A DNA stretch of 64,000 bases from Megamerina dolium (GCA_963854835.1 OY978526.1:60481149-60545148); one strand, 5' to 3'; counted from the first letter of the stretch, positions 11,117-26,820 are shown. Numbers and translations are program-made. The notes: generated from the letters alone by a model not told the origin.

Positions 11117-14100
11117 GAGACCAATACCTCTAGTATTCTTAAGGAGAAATTTTCCGTGTGTAAACTTGTAATGCTAATGATTCTCTTTAATGTGATTGTT
11201 AGTTGAATTCTAAAATTTTCAAATTATTGCAGAAAATATTTTCATTTGAATTTGTTCGAATGTGCTAGTACGGCTCTTATTTTACAATACATACTTGTTG
11301 TAAAGAACACTAGGAATATTTCAAAATACATGTAAAATATTCTGGTAGCATATTTGGGGTTTCCAGTAGATTACATTTGAAATTTAAATATATATAAATA
11401 TGTATATTATTAAGTGCAAATCCTTTCTAAACCATGCATTTAACCCCATCTGAAGTGAATATACATAATAAGATTCTAGAAGCTGTTAAGCCGTTTCAAT
11501 GATATATCAATTATTATGTTATATAATAAAATAACAATATCGTATTGAATAATAGACAAATAACCAAAAAAAGAAGAAAGCTAATAAAAATAAATTCAAA
11601 ATATGAAATTTCCTACTAAAATCTTCAAGTAGATATTGCTAAAATATCTGCTATGAATATTTATTTTCCTAAATAAGAATTGAACTTTCGTCAAACTTAA
11701 GTCAAAATAGTTTTGAAGTTGTTTGTAGAAATATTAATAAGAGAGTTGTACAAATTGTCATTATAAAAATTGCATATATAAAAGGGTCTAGGAATAGTTA
11801 ACGTGTTCTTAAGAATAATTTCATATATGCTTGTTGTTTGTATAAATCAAAAGCAAAAAAAATGAAAAGCAGAGAAATAAATAAGAGAAAGTAGTTAATA
11901 GTTCTTGCTTCAAAAATTATATAGACTACATTGTTTTAAGTCATCATTGATTCATGTTTTCTTTACTCTCCTTCAATTCCTCATGTTAAAGTGTTCTTAT
12001 ATTGAAATATTGTTTTTTTACAAGTAAATTGTAATTATTTTATAATTTGTCTTAATATTTGTCTTAATATTTTTTATTTTGTGTTTTTTATATTAATTGT
12101 TTTTTTTATATTTATTTTCACCAATACTCTCTTTCGATATTTTACCCTTAATATTTTACAAAGCATTAGCGCTGTTCGTTGTAGATGTAGTAGTAGTAGT
12201 AGCCGTAGTAATGCCATAGATATAAATGTTACAGTGGCGTAGTCTGATGTGCTAGCGGCAGTGATAGTAGCAGCAACAATCATAGTAGTGGTAATAATTG
12301 CAAATATTGCAATTGTTGATGAATACATCATTGTGTATATATAAGTTATAATAACATCACAACAAACACAAATACACTCACACAAAAACACAAAAAATAA
12401 AATTGCACAGATTTTCATACAAAAAGTATGTAAATATATATGTAGTATATTAATGCGTGCCAACGCACTACTCTCATGTATGTTATTGACAATGAGTGAG
12501 GTAGATTGGGAGGTAGATTTTTATTATATAAACAAAAGGCGTTGTATGCAGGAGCAGCATCAGTTTTCATAGCAATGCAACATATATTTATGTGCATATG
12601 AATGTTGCAGTCGATTTTGGTTTACACGTTTTTATGATATCCTTTTGCTTTTTGCTCATGCCTTCGATTTCTGATTTTACATACTCATGCGTTATGTACT
12701 TCTTTCATTTTTTTTTTCGTTTTTAGTATTTACTTTATTTCATTTTCATTTTCACACCAAATAATCATACACACCCACATACACACAAAAGAGGTCAGCA
12801 AACGAGCAAAATATGCCGTATTAAGTTGAAAAAAAAATCAAGCAAAATACATTCAAATTATAATTGTTGCTATATTGGCCATCATTCATCATTGACTGAG
12901 CTGCAAATTATTTTCTTCCAATGATCCTTATTTATTATTTTGGGTGTTCTTGAGTCCGTCACTTTTTCTTTTTTGGTTTTAATATAAAAAAATCTGCTAA
13001 TATAATTATTCTTTATCTACGAAGCAAGCATTCAATTTTAGCATATCCCAAAAGTATGCAATAGTTTTTATCCCAATTGGCGTTAACTAAACACGCACAC
13101 TACTTTTATAGAAATTAATACTTTCGCCGAAAAGTATGCAATCGTTTTTTCAACTCTGGTTTATATTGCACATTGCTTTATCGCAAGGGATGAAATGTAA
13201 AAGTGCAGCATATATAATGCGCTGTCACATATTTTATTTTTTTTTTCTTCAAACTTTTATATATTGCTTGCTATCGTTGTATATTGAATTGTTGTGCTTC
13301 TTTTTTATTTTATTACAGGTTGTGTTCATTGAGGTTAGCATTAGCTGAGGTTAGCATTCATTGAGGTACTAGGTTGCGTAGCGCATTTTTTCGTTATTGT
13401 ATTTGTTCAATATTTTTTTTGAGCAAGTTTAAGGCTTATTGTATTGTTATTACTTATTGTTAATTTTGTATAAGCTTTGTACATATTTTAAAACGTAATT
13501 TTATAGAAAAAAAAAATAATACTTATTGAAAATGATATTGTGGTGAATTTCTTTTCTATTCACATAATTTTTTCATCGTTTTTTTTTTTGCAAATAATGT
13601 ATTTGTTTGCTTGTAATTAATGTGATTTTATTTAGACAATTCGTATGAATATTAAAATGTTGCTTTAGATTTATATTTTAGATTCAATATTAGTGCTATC
13701 CGTATGGAATATGAATTATTGATTGATTCAACTTGTTTTTTGCATTACTGGGAGTGATTAAAGTGAATTTTTTATTAAATTGTAAAATAGTTCTCGGAAA
13801 CCAGAGAATTTAATAGATGCCTATAATCATTTATATCTTAAAAGTTTTTATTTCTATGAAAAAAAAATATACAAAATGTGTGATTTCTGAATTTTGAATT
13901 TATTTCAAAAATTTGATTTTTCCAAAAGCGATTTTATCGTAAAATTCCAATATTTCTTAAAAAAATGTGAATAATGGATAGAATACCATTTTATATTTAT
14001 GGTTTTTCATTTTTATTATCTCCAAAATCAACTTTATCGAAAAATTGCATTAATTAATGTGAGTTTTACTTAGAGGCGAATGAATAATAGTTGAATAATT

Positions 14101-15934
14101 CATAAAATGACATTTTATATGATTCTTCATTATTAAAGTGGGAAAATTACTTTACTTGTCTTTACTCTGGCGATATATTTTAAATAAGAAAAAAAAAATT
14201 TTTATTATCTTTAACTTATATTTTAAATATTTTATGAATCTTAAAATAGTTTTTTTGGTAAAAAATTTTCAAATCTTCAGAAATCAGTTGCTTGAGTATA
14301 TAAAAATGTCCTCGATTTTTCCGATTTCTTCAATTAAATTCATTTCATATTTGGTTTATTTTCTTTTAAGTTCTATATTTATTTATGTATTTAAACAATT
14401 AACTAAAATTTGATATATCTCAATTCAGGCATTCTTTAATTTTCTAAAAAGTTTAAAGTTTTATTAAAATTATTGTTAAATATTGCTTTTAATAGATTCG
14501 AAGCGAAATTATACACACAGCACTGATATGGAATTTTTATATGCTCTTCAAAATTAGTTCATTCATTATTATGATTATTATATGATACACATTATCATTA
14601 ATATTTATTCAAATTATTGATTAATAATAGTTTAATTTCTCTCTATTCAATATTTATTAGTCTAGACACATTCACAATTTTATATTCAATTTGTTATATC
14701 ATACGCAGTCTTATTAAGTTCTCTCTTCATATATTATTAGTTTTATTTATAATTACTTCACTTTTTTCTTCAATACATGTGAACATTGTGTGATATAAAC
14801 AAAATACATATTTAATGCAAATTTTTTTACAAAATAATTCTTTTTTTAAATCATTTAAAATTAATACGAATAATATAAATGAAAATAATAAACAAAACTT
14901 TTGTATTTAAATGTTCTTTTTTCGCCCAAACATTTTCTTACTTTTATCACATCAATTGATTTTTCTTGAAGTACAAGCATATTCAAACAATTTATTTTTC
15001 CATTAAATTTTAATTTTCTCGTATTAATTCAACATTTTTTTGTATTTGTGAATTTTTCTTGCAATTCATTCCACATATTTGTCATTCATCACAATTGATT
15101 GAATTTAATCCAAATATTTAAATTCCCAAAAAAATTATGTTTTCTTCAAAAATTTATTTGCACTAATTGAAACAAGAAGAGAAAGAGCAAGGGAGTTAGC
15201 AAATAATTTTTAATATTAGATTTGTATTATTTTGTTTGCCGTTTAACATTTTTTGTTGTTTCGTGTTTTTCTTCTTCTCTGTGTTGCTTTGCTATGTTGG
15301 CTATACACTCGTCTATCGTAAGTAAGTAAATACGTTTTACGTTCGCTTGACCTAAGACGAATGTCTCACAAGAAGTAGCAGTCAAGTCCTTTTATATGTT
15401 ATAATATATCAAATATATTTCATGTCCACACACAGACGCACACATACATATATATACACATACTATAATTACGTATTATGAAAGAATATACAAATATATG
15501 TGTATGAATTTATGTATGTATGTAAATCAGTCGTTGAAGGAGTCCATCGTCGCCGTTGCCGCAATTTAAATATACTAAAATATAATAGAAACGAAAGCAA
15601 AGCGGCTGCCGCTAGCAACGTCTCCGTACGTATGAGAGAAAATTTATAAGGAGGTCTTTGTCGTCGTCGCTGTCGTTCTCGCTGTAGTTGTTGTTGTAGT
15701 GCTTGTTGTAGTCGCCGTCGTCATCGTCATCGTTATCGTTGTAGTTGTCGTAATCATGGTCGTAATCATCCTGCTGTTCGTTCGAATGATAATGATGTTG
15801 TGAGATATGCCATGCGTATTTGTATGTATATGAATCTACTACTGCTGCTACTTCTAATACTGCTGCTGCAGCAAAATCTAATAACAAATTCTCTGATTTT
15901 CTATAATATATAGAATATGTATATATAAGTATAA

Positions 15935-15941
<7 letters not shown>
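11117..15941. other. Gene-free AT-rich tract
   Basis: Mostly A/T runs, with GTA/GCA triplet patches (12180-12300), a short 16-bp tandem repeat (tgaggttagcattagc, about 13329-13360) and TCG/GTC triplets at 15655-15770. No recognisable gene or element. Open frames follow low-complexity sequence. Confidence 0.5.

Positions 15942-16019
<78 letters not shown>
15942..16019. repeat. (TA)n microsatellite
   Basis: Uninterrupted alternating TA for about 78 bases. The neighbouring 155-codon minus-strand frame with a long I-Y repeat is a by-product of this array. Confidence 0.95.
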
Positions 16020-16024
<5 letters not shown>

Positions 16025-19000
16025 AATATATATAAAATACTTTGCTGTAAAGTATTCGTCGAATTATATACAAATGCACTAACCCACACTCACATTCTTC
16101 AGATAAAAATAGAGATATAAAGATGTATCGTGTGGGTATATGTATAAAATAAGACTACGAAAAAGGAATATGTATAAAATAAGAATCAAAATGCCAACAA
16201 GTCGAAAACCCCGCTTTAGTCAAGTGCATTTACTAATACTACTAACGAACACTACCCCAATAAGAATATGGTGTTATTAGCAACACCAACACCAACAGAA
16301 CCACCACTCGAAGAGTAATATTATAAGGATTTTCTCAAACTAATATATATATATGTATTTGTTATATGAATATAGAATAAATAGGAAGGAATAATATGTA
16401 TTTCCATATATACTGGTAAGTAGTGAGAAAGTATCAAGTACAATGAAATATGAAGAAAATGGGAGGTAACGAGCGCGTGAATACGATGAAGACGACAGTC
16501 ATGCTGATGATGATAATGATGATAATAATGGTGGCAATGCAATAACAACAAAAACCAGTACTAGTAGTGGTAATATTAGTACCAGCCAGCAATGTGTCAG
16601 TAGCAGGAAGTATAGAGGCCAACTATTCGGCTATCTTCGGGTCATCTTAATATACTGCTGCTACTGCTACTGCTGCTGCCACTATTGCTAATATTATTAT
16701 TGCTGCTGCTGCTTCAACGAATTTTATATGTAAATATATTAATGCACGACTTTCTTCGTGCGCTTGCTTTGAAGGGGATAACTAGAAGCAATGTTGTTAT
16801 AAGGAAAATGTATCGTGCATCGTTGTCGTTTTCTCATACGACTTTGTTGTGCTTTTTGTGAATTTTTGTTTTCATCTTTGCTGATTTTTCGCCGCAGAAC
16901 AAACATACATACATAAATAGATAGGAGAGCACTATCGTTAGTATTTACTATATATGATGTTCAGCTAATAATGATGTTAAGTAAAATATCATATACGAAT
17001 AAGCGACATTTAATATGGTTATTATACTGTATATGCAGTATTTAGAGAAAAAGAGACCGAATATATAACTATCGAAAACTGAGCAAAGCAGCAAACGATA
17101 TGTAAGTTTCTCTGATATGACATCAACTTAAAGAATATTGTGGTTGTTAGATGGGTGATGACATACAGTAAGAGCAAAAGACAAAGTAGTGGCAATTGTA
17201 ATTCTAGTGGTGGTACCAGTAATTAGACTAGTCCATGGTAGTGCTAGTATATATGTGATAATGAAATGCTATTTATCTTATCGTTAGCTTTTAATATAAC
17301 TTCTTTCATTATTCGTTTATTATAACTTCTTATAAGTTTTTATATCTCACTTTCTTTCTCTCTATCGCTCTCTGTCGCACGCTTTCAATCATTTAACTAC
17401 TGACCGGTGATTATAGTAAATTAGCAACACATCAAAATGATGCTGATAAGCACCACAGATTTTTATACATGTTTGTAGCTTTTACTCTTTGCTAATAATT
17501 GTAGCTAAAATTCTATATTCATATATAAATAAAGTGTAGCAACATTTCACACATATAACAAATATGGCATACTTTTAGGGTTACACATTTAACTTCGAAT
17601 TCATTTCTTAATTTATATAATTTTTTTTTTAAATTTGGGGTAATATAAAGAAATATATTTTGTTTTTTTTTTTTTTAAATTCGCAATTTGTTTTTCATAA
17701 TATTTATTTTTTTAATAAATTTAATTTTTTTGTTATTATTTTTAAAATTGTTGCTGATATTATGCACCGTTTTTAAATCTTTTATTGAATATATATTTTG
17801 AATAAAAAATTCATATTATAATAATTATTATTATGAAAATTTTACAGTTAGAGTTTGTTGTAAATTGTTCTTGTTGCTTAAATTTTTCCTTTTTTGTTTC
17901 CACTTTAATCGTCAGTAATTTAAATTAGTTAGTTAGTTAGCAACACACACACTACAGCATGAGAGACTGAAACGTACTGAATTAATTTTTTTGTGCTTAC
18001 AAAAGCTAAGCTTCCTTCCTTGCTTGTTTTGCTTTCCATAAAATATACTTCCTTGTAGATTTCCTTCGAATAAATACACTCACTCATACATACATACTTA
18101 CATGGAGACAGAGAGAGATACGTATGCTTCAAATATTCTTCAAGTTACTGCTTGCTAATAATACAATATATGTATATAGGTATTCATGCATGCAAGATCA
18201 TCATCATCATCATGATTTTTATAATCAGTAGCATTATTATATATTGCTTTGCTATGTCTTTGTCATACATCTTGTTGGGGAGTATTGCGTTTTTGACGAA
18301 GATATCAAATAATATTGCCATTTTCTCCACACACACAATTGTGATGTTACATATTAAATAATTACATATACATTCATATGCTTGAATGTATAAGTGAATA
18401 TATAAAATATATTATTTATATAAATTAGAGTAAGTAAGTGAAACACCACCATCAGCAATATTGTAAACATAATAATCATTGCTACTACTGCTTGCTCTCC
18501 TGCATATTATATGTATGAGATGATGATGATATCATATACATACAAATACACATATATAATACAGTATAATGTGGCGTTGCAGAAGAAAAGCATTTCAAAC
18601 ACACACACACACCCACATAGAACAACACCCACCATACAAACAGTGAGACCTATACAGACAGTTGTTGATTTCGTTGTTGTTATTGTTGTGTTGCTGTATA
18701 AAAATGTAATAAGGAATATTATACGAATTATTAGATATATCTCTACCGAATCCATACGGAAGAAATAGTATAAAGCACGAATGAATACCAACCCACCAAT
18801 AAATGAATGAACGAACGAACAAACGAACACAACATAACATAAGAGACCAAAGCCGAGACACTGCCGCATCCGTACTCGCGCGTTGCTTAAGATAAACTAG
18901 CAGAAGAAGCAGCAGTCAAACAAAGATAAAATACACTGAGAAAGCAGCAGCAAGCAGCATACTCGTACAGTAGCCGTAAGCATGCCTGGTGCGTGTTCTA

Positions 19001-20698
19001 TGTATTATTCTTATATGATAAATTCAAAGGAGTATGGTTAATGATACAAGTATGCATAATATGTACTTGCCGAGACAACAACAAAATATTGACCATTCAA
19101 CTCGTGTGTTTGTAGACTTATACATATATGTGTGTGTAACTTATATGAGAAGATTTGCTGCTGACGGTTGATGCTCTCTTTTTCTCTAAATATAAATACA
19201 TTCTCATACAGAGAGGGAAAAAGAGAGAGCGAGAGCACACAAGAATATATTATGCTATATATTAGTGAGTATTAGAAGATAGAAAAGTGTGTGTGGGAGT
19301 AAAGATGACGATGATATGGCTGTTATAGCGATGATACAACAACACCAAAACAACAACTAGATGCCTTTTCCATCCACTGAAGAATAAGAGAATATGAAAG
19401 GGTATTTGTTTTTTGTTTGTGTTGTTGGGTGTCTTCTTCTTCTTCTTCTTCTTAAACAAGGAGAAATGCTATATTTTGGCAATTATTAAGCGAAATATAT
19501 GCATGAATGTGTGTGTGTTTTTCTGAATAGATGTATAGAGAGGAGAAATTTAGGAAGACATGCGGGCGACACAATTTTTGCTTCATATTTAGCTGAATTT
19601 ATAGTAACATTCAATAACATTTCTTACCCAGTGCGGCAATAAGGATGTATAGAAAATCATCTTAGCTCATTGTTTTTCCTGTTGTTGTTGTTGTTATTAT
19701 TGTTGTTGTTCGTAAGCAATTTCATATAATTTGCAATTAGACATTTCTGCTGAACGAATATATCTAATTCGCTGATTGTATATTGAATTGTGTAATATTG
19801 TAATATTGTGTATGTGTATGCGTGTATGTGTCAAATTATATTTTAAAAATGATGTTGTTTTAGTTGTTGATATTTTCCACAAACTTATTTACGCAGAATG
19901 TTTCTTGCTTCAAAAAAAATTTTGACTAATTCTGTGATGCTAATTCTATACTGATATTTTGCTCTTTCTGTATTACTAAATATGCATTTTTCGGGCGATT
20001 TGCTATAATTTCATTTCATGTTAAAATTTTGCATAATTTTCGCTTGTTTGTTTTTCAATTTTCATTTTTTGTTGTTGATTGCTGTGGACTTTTTTGCCAT
20101 AATAATTTCGTTTCTATTTTCTGATTCACCAAAACATTGTTTAGGGAAAATTTCCGACCGGTTAATTGCAAATATATGTATGTACATAGTACATATATGA
20201 AAACATTAATGACTGAATATATGATGTTATTGTTGTTTTTTGTATTTGGTTTGTTTTTGCAAAGAACTAAAAAACGAAATTTAAAAAGTCCGAAAAATAA
20301 AAATTTGTACGACAACGTTGATGTTAAAGTTTGTACTAAATTCAAAAAATCATTTAGCTATGCGGCGAAGTTATGCCGTGCCACGTCGCGTTATAGGCCG
20401 CGTAAAAAAAGAATAACAAAAACAACAACAAGAAGAAAAAGGCAATATACAATTTTTTTTCCACAAAGCACACACAAAAAAATTTATATCGACGCAAAAA
20501 CACCAGCAACAACAAAATACATACAGGCATGGCAGCAGCACCAGCAAATAAAACGCGAAAACCGGGAAATAATCTCTCGCCGCATTAAATTCGCCTCTGT
20601 ATGAAAAAACAAGTGGTTGGTGGTGGAGTATACTATATGCGTGTGTGTCTAATGTATGTGTACGAGTATATAAATATAGTCGATATATAAATATATTG
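16020..20698. other. Simple-repeat-rich, gene-free tract
   Basis: Dense short tandem runs: GAT/AAT near 16500-16530, CTG near 16655-16710, (CAT)n at about 18199-18211, (CA)n at 18600-18612, GA-rich 19205-19232, (CTT)n at 19432-19453 and (GTT)n at 19680-19710. No protein family is recognisable on either strand. Confidence 0.5.
19432..19453. repeat. (CTT)n microsatellite
   Basis: About seven perfect CTT units. It generates a poly-Lys stretch in an antisense frame that is not a real gene. Confidence 0.9.
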
Positions 20699-20740
20699 TA
20701 CATACAATATATTGTATGTACATACAATATATTGTATGTA
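20699..20740. repeat. 42-bp perfect palindrome made of two 22-bp palindromes
   Basis: The 20-base unit catacaatatattgtatgta occurs twice in tandem (20701-20720, 20721-20740). Each, with the preceding TA, is its own reverse complement, so the whole block can fold as one long hairpin or two short ones. It sits inside wider TA/TGTA-rich sequence. Possible roles (cruciform, RNA hairpin) are inference. Confidence 0.85.
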
Positions 20741-23700
20741 TGTATACAGGCGCTCATAGCAAAGGATATTTTTAGTTATAGTAGTCCGACGAAACAGGAG
20801 CAAAAACAGTACAAGCAAATATCAAATGAAGCCTCCAAAACTCCTATTATGTTGCAGACAAACACAATCGCAAGCATACGCACACATAAATAAGCATGCA
20901 TAAGAGCTAACATATTTATTTGTTCGTTCGTTGAGAGTTATTGCAAGTTGACTCTCTGTACTCAGTTTTGGCATTAGTTAGTGCGCATTTTCAAACGCAA
21001 ACACATACATAGGCACATCAACGAATTCTTCAACTTGTAAACATTTTCTACAGCTTAATGTAGACGGCATTTTAGGTGGTGTATGCTACATACATACAAT
21101 GATAGCATTATGATTATCGGAGATGTTGTTTTAGCGGGCGGGTGATTCTCAGTGCAAAGTGAATGTATTAAATATGTCGTAATAGTAAGCAACCCCTAAG
21201 TTTACTTGTATTGGTAATATTATAATATCCTTTCGTAAGATGTGGAGAAACTCCAGAAGCTGCAAAGAATTATTTCAATATATTTCAATATAGTTATTTT
21301 CTATTAATTTATTTTGAGTATGTTTTTTGTTTAAAAAGAAAGGAGAATGAAATGAAAAACATCTTAGATGAAAATATACCTAGGAGAAATTTTAAATAGG
21401 TCTTCTTTAAGCATTTTTTTTTCTTTTATAATTCCTTATGTAAATATGTTGCCAGATTTATATCAAATTGGTAGAAAAGTGTAATGAAAAGATTAAACGA
21501 AATTTTAAGGGGTTATTGCTGATCTATTTCAAGTTGTCTATATAATCACTATAGAATATATGTAAAGGTATATGATAAGTACATAAAGTTTTAGATTTCC
21601 GTAATACATTTCTAATAATTTCGGTTACTTTTGGTTAACACGTGCTTCTTTTAATAGAGCATTTTCTTCTTGGTGTTTGGACTTTCACATGTAGTTGGAA
21701 GAAGTTCGAAAACTTGAATAATAATAATGATAAAGATATTTCATTAGAACAGTTTTGAATAACTCGATGACTAAATAGTTAATGTACTCATAGGTTTTGC
21801 AGATAAAAAAAATAAAGTTATCACATTTTTTAAATTATCAATCGAATATTCATCTAAAATGACATTTATCATGATGCTCTTCTATGTAGTATACGACGAA
21901 AACTAATGTTTAAGAAGGTATGTCTAGGAGGATGAATTTAAATTTAGAAATTGTTAGGTTTTGTTGTTATATATTGAATTATTATTATCATCATTATTTT
22001 TGAGCAATATAGTTACGTTTTAATGTGTAGATATAATGACTTTGTTAAAATGAATACAGAAAATATTAATAATTTTGGTCCGACTATAATAAAGATGGAT
22101 AAAAATATCACATTTCTTACAAATTGCCACCGATTATCTTTTTCTTTTCATAATTACATATCAATAAATGCTATTTGAGGAGAAAATAAGTTTGTTATTA
22201 AGGATTGGTATAAATTTTAGGCAAAATTGTGTTTTTATGTTCAAGGTATCATAAAATAGGTTTTCCGCTCAATTTAGATTTAAGTTCGAAAAGTACCAAT
22301 ATAACAAGTAGTCCCTCAAATATGGAATGAAAACAAAAATATTCTGCAATTCTGAGTCAAGCTATATTCAGATAAAATCAAATTAACCTTGTTCGCTATT
22401 GTACTTGTACATAAATTCCAACAAGATGTGTAAATTATAATTGATTTCCTTGAAAATTTTCAGTTCATAGCAAATCTCTAAACTCACTGCAGTTTGATTG
22501 AACTTAGTTTTGAACAATTTGCTGCTTGGGCTGCCTATGCTCTCTCAACGTCTCCATATATGCGCTTAATAAAACAGCACGAGAAAGTTTAACTAAAATT
22601 AAAACACAATTTATCCGATTTCCTGTGTCATTCTTCATCCTCACACAGAATTGAAACGACGTTTTTATGGTCAAAAATGTTTGGTAAATATTAAATTAAA
22701 TTCTATGCTGAATTATTATGTCAACGAATACTTATGAACATAACTACATTCAATAGTCGAAACATTTCAAAGAATCAGATGATTACAAAATATACAAGTA
22801 TGTCCATTATACGAGTAATATAAAGGTTAGTCGATTATGAGCATAGTATTTTTTCTATGCATTGGTACCACATGTAAAATAATTCGCTAAAATTCAAAGA
22901 ATACACTTAATCAGATATTTAAAAATTGCCTCTGAATTATTTCGTTAATTTCATTAATGTGTGTTATTCTACTTCCTAATATTATTTGTAAATTGAGCGA
23001 CAATAAAAAGGTAACGAATAAGAAATATTACTATGTTTATAACGAAAGGTCTTTCTTATTTGTTTAAATTTAGTACTCACAATCAAGTATTTTAATCAAT
23101 GTAATTATAAAAAAGTTTAGTTTATAATTAAAGAAAAGAGCAATATGTATAGATTCTGTTATAAATCAATTTTTTTTACTTTTCATTATGAGTTTTAAAA
23201 ACAAAAAGTAAAAGCCATTTCAAAAATTTCAGTGAATTATCCAATTGTATGTACTTTATATCTTAAATACAGGTCATAAATCGCCGAAAATGTATTCTTT
23301 ACTTTTTGCTAATTCACAGCATCTTTTTAAATTGAAATCTTTGCCATATGATGCAATTCTAACGTTTTCAGTTTAACATTTGCTAAAAATGTTGTGAGAT
23401 CTGAATTCCAACTAAGTGAATTATTAAAAAAAATTTATCAAAATGATAACCGAAAAAGGTAATAATAACAAGCAAATTTTCAACCGCATCTTAGAAATCG
23501 AACTTGGAAAGTTTTCACTAGTAGTCGCATATCTCCATAAAATTTTATAATTTTATTTACAAAACCTATTAGTCATACTTCTGCACTTCCAATCAAATTA
23601 TATCATTATATAATCATCTTTAATTTTTATTATATGTTTTCTGGTCAATTCAGTGATCAGTATTAGCAGATGAAAATTTATAGTACAAATTTTATCAAAA

Positions 23701-26538
23701 CTAAACTTTAAAATCTTGAGCACACTTATTTGCAATTATGCAATAAAATTAATTCTTAAATCCTTTGTTTAATTACCATTTTACTCAAATAATAATTTTT
23801 GCTTTAAAAATTTACTTTGTTTTAGTAATTTTCCTTTAAAACTTATATATCTGATGCACTCTTATGTTTGTAATTTTCGAACTTTCTGTAATTTTAATTA
23901 ACAGAAAGAATTTTCATTTTAATTCATCTTTATTCTTGAAATTTCCTTTTAAAATAAACATGTTTATCACAAGGCGCTTATTGTACTGAAAGCAAATATT
24001 ATAAATATATTGAATACTTTGGTCGAATCATTTTATTCTGATCAAAATTTTGATTAATACAATAATTTTAATATTGATCCATCACATTTATAATAATTCA
24101 AATAATTTGTTTTATGAATAATTAACCTTTTAGATTAAATAAAATGATTGGTTATCGATGTGAGATATAAGTTTAGCTTTTGAATGAAACCGCTGAATTC
24201 TTCAAATAATTGAGTTCATTTTCCATAAAATCATATAGCAGAATATACATAATAATAATAATAATATACATAATAATTAATTCATCTGATTGATTATGTG
24301 TAGAAAGTCGAACAATCAATATTCTATAAGGCGAAATATGATTTTTTACACTTTTATTATCCAACTCTTTTGTGTATAACTTCGTCTAAAAAAATTCTAT
24401 TTTCATAATATGATTGTGTTCGCATATAAAAATACCAAAACTTTCAAAAACACTGCAGCTTGTACTTATAGCTGGTAAATTGCGAATGATGCGTGCTATT
24501 TCAAAATATTTTTCAAAACAAAACAGAGGTACCTGGAATCATCGTATGGAAATGCTTTAAAAATGTTAACTAGATCTCTCACTGCGTAATGAACAAAATA
24601 TAGAATCCTTTTTTTAGGCAAAAAATGAATTAGTAATAAAATTCTCAATAATTTTTCTAATTGATATACCCTTATAGAATTGGAATTAAACACATTTTAC
24701 ATTGCATACTTTTGAGTGCAACTATTAAACATAAAATGTTGGTGTTTGTCTTAGCTATTTATATTGATTCATATGATTAAAATAAAATAATATTGGGCAC
24801 TTTTCGAATATAAACAAATGGTGGAAAATCAAAAATTATATAAAAATATATGTACAAATTCTAATCTAATATCAAATACAATTACATTAATACAGTATAA
24901 ATATAGAACAAAATCACATACAGGACAATTTACTGATGTTATTTATCCATTATTTGTAGATTATTATACATTACATACGGCAGTAATATGTACGGTATGT
25001 ACGTTATTGTACTTGTAAATAATTTAACACAACACAATGATGACAATGGCAAATTTAATAGAAAATTAGTTGTTGTTTGTTGAACAGGTTGTTGTCGTTG
25101 TTGATGATGTTGTTGAGAATTTGTCATTGTCGTCGTCGCCGTGGCATATACAAAATTTCGAACAAAATTTCTTATGTATAATTTAAATTTGGTCGTTTTG
25201 GCGATTTTGGTGTGCTATTGTTTGGTGTTTCGCTCGGTTCTTGCTGCAATCACATTAAATATTTAGCTCAAATTGCTAAAGTAATTTTTGTGCCGAATTT
25301 ATATATAAATATGTATTTCTTTTAATATAATGTTTTAATATCTATTTTTCGTTGAACGTAAAACAAACATATAGTATAGGCATTTGGATGTTGGCCAACA
25401 GCGGTAAGTTGAGTGGCGAGCTTTACAATACGCACATAGTTTTAATTTTATTGACGAAATGTATACACTTTATATGCTGATACTCAATTCAAATTTATTA
25501 TTTGTCTCAAATTATAGTAATACTTGTACTAATATGAAGCATATGCATATAGATATGTGATATGTAAATAGAAAAATTGTTAATTAATTTCAAACGATTT
25601 TTTTTGTATTCAAAACTGATCGCATTTTGGAGCCAGAGTTGAAAACAAACAAACAAAATTAATATTTAAAAACAAAGACGACGGCAACGGCGACGACGAC
25701 TACGACGAGTAGAATATTTTTCAATAATTTGTTGTAAGTATTTGTAAGAGTTTCTATTCCGATAATAAATTGAACAATTAAAGATGACGAGTCGCGTATG
25801 CAAGACGGCCGATGTCTATGTAACAGCGTTAAATTGAGAAACACTTGCAATGTCGCGATTTTTATTTTTATTTTTTGGTTTTCGAATATTCTTTATTCTT
25901 TTTATATTTTAATTCGCGAATTTTTAATTTGCATATACATACATACATGTATTTGTATGTATGCCTGGTGGTTGTTTGGCGAATTGGTCATGGATTGGTT
26001 GATCGGTTTATTTGTTTTTTTTTGTTTGTTTGTTTGTTTGTTTGGTTTGGTTGATTAATTGGTGTATAAATTCAATTATTATAGCTGCTCACACACATGA
26101 ATATATATTTAGTATTATTATTATTATTATTATTATTATTCGCATTTTTTCTCCTCTTTTTTGTACTCCACGGCATAGGTTTGATGACAGAAGCGTATAG
26201 CATCCATAATAATAATCGTTTGCTCCTTTTCTAATAAATACATTATATTAAAGTGTTGTTGTTGTTGTTGTAATTTTCGTTTCGATTGCACTGTTATTAT
26301 CACACAAATAAATGTTACTCATACGCCTATGTGCACATTCATATGAAAGTGTAAAAATGTGTGGGTATGTTTGTGTGGTGGTGTATTTCTATTCCATTTT
26401 GTTTGCAATTAAATATTAAAAATAATTCTGTACCTACACATACACATGCATGTGTAGAAGTGGAAGTAGTAAAAGTGCAGCGGGAATGCATGTATATACT
26501 TTATATAAAAATATACACGTGTGATAGATACTTTTGTG

Positions 26539-26541
<3 letters not shown>
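20741..26541. other. Gene-free AT-rich tract
   Basis: 21.2-24.9 kb is plain AT-rich sequence without obvious repeats or elements. 25.0-26.2 kb is again rich in triplets (GTT, GAC, ATT; for example (TTA)n at 26113-26140) and TTTG runs near 26020-26045. I see nothing coding that I can support. Confidence 0.5.
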
Positions 26542-26626
<85 letters not shown>

Positions 26627-26627
26627 A

Positions 26628-26662
<35 letters not shown>

Positions 26663-26663
26663 A
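26542..26663. repeat. (TA)n array
   Basis: About 120 bases of alternating TA with a G at 26586 and two short interruptions near 26625-26638. First of four arrays within 820 bases. Confidence 0.95.
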
Positions 26664-26818
26664 TATAAGAAACATAATCATAACAGGCATTAGTTGTATA
26701 GCGCACATTTTCTTCGACTTTGACTACGACGTCGTCGCCATCATCGTCGTCATCATCATCATCGTAGCTGTCGTTGTTATCCTCCTCATTCTATTTGTTT
26801 TGTTTACATATTTTTTTG

Positions 26819-26820
<2 letters not shown>

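Noticed and set aside
13362..13382. let-7-like sequence tgaggtactaggttgcgtag
   Set aside because: It matches let-7 at about 17 of 21 positions, but it arises from a local tgaggttagcatt tandem repeat and no complementary hairpin arm was seen nearby.
20137..20604. 155-codon frame with basic C-terminus
   Set aside because: The basic residues come from AAAAC/ACAAC repeats; an antisense frame of 128 codons is equally open.
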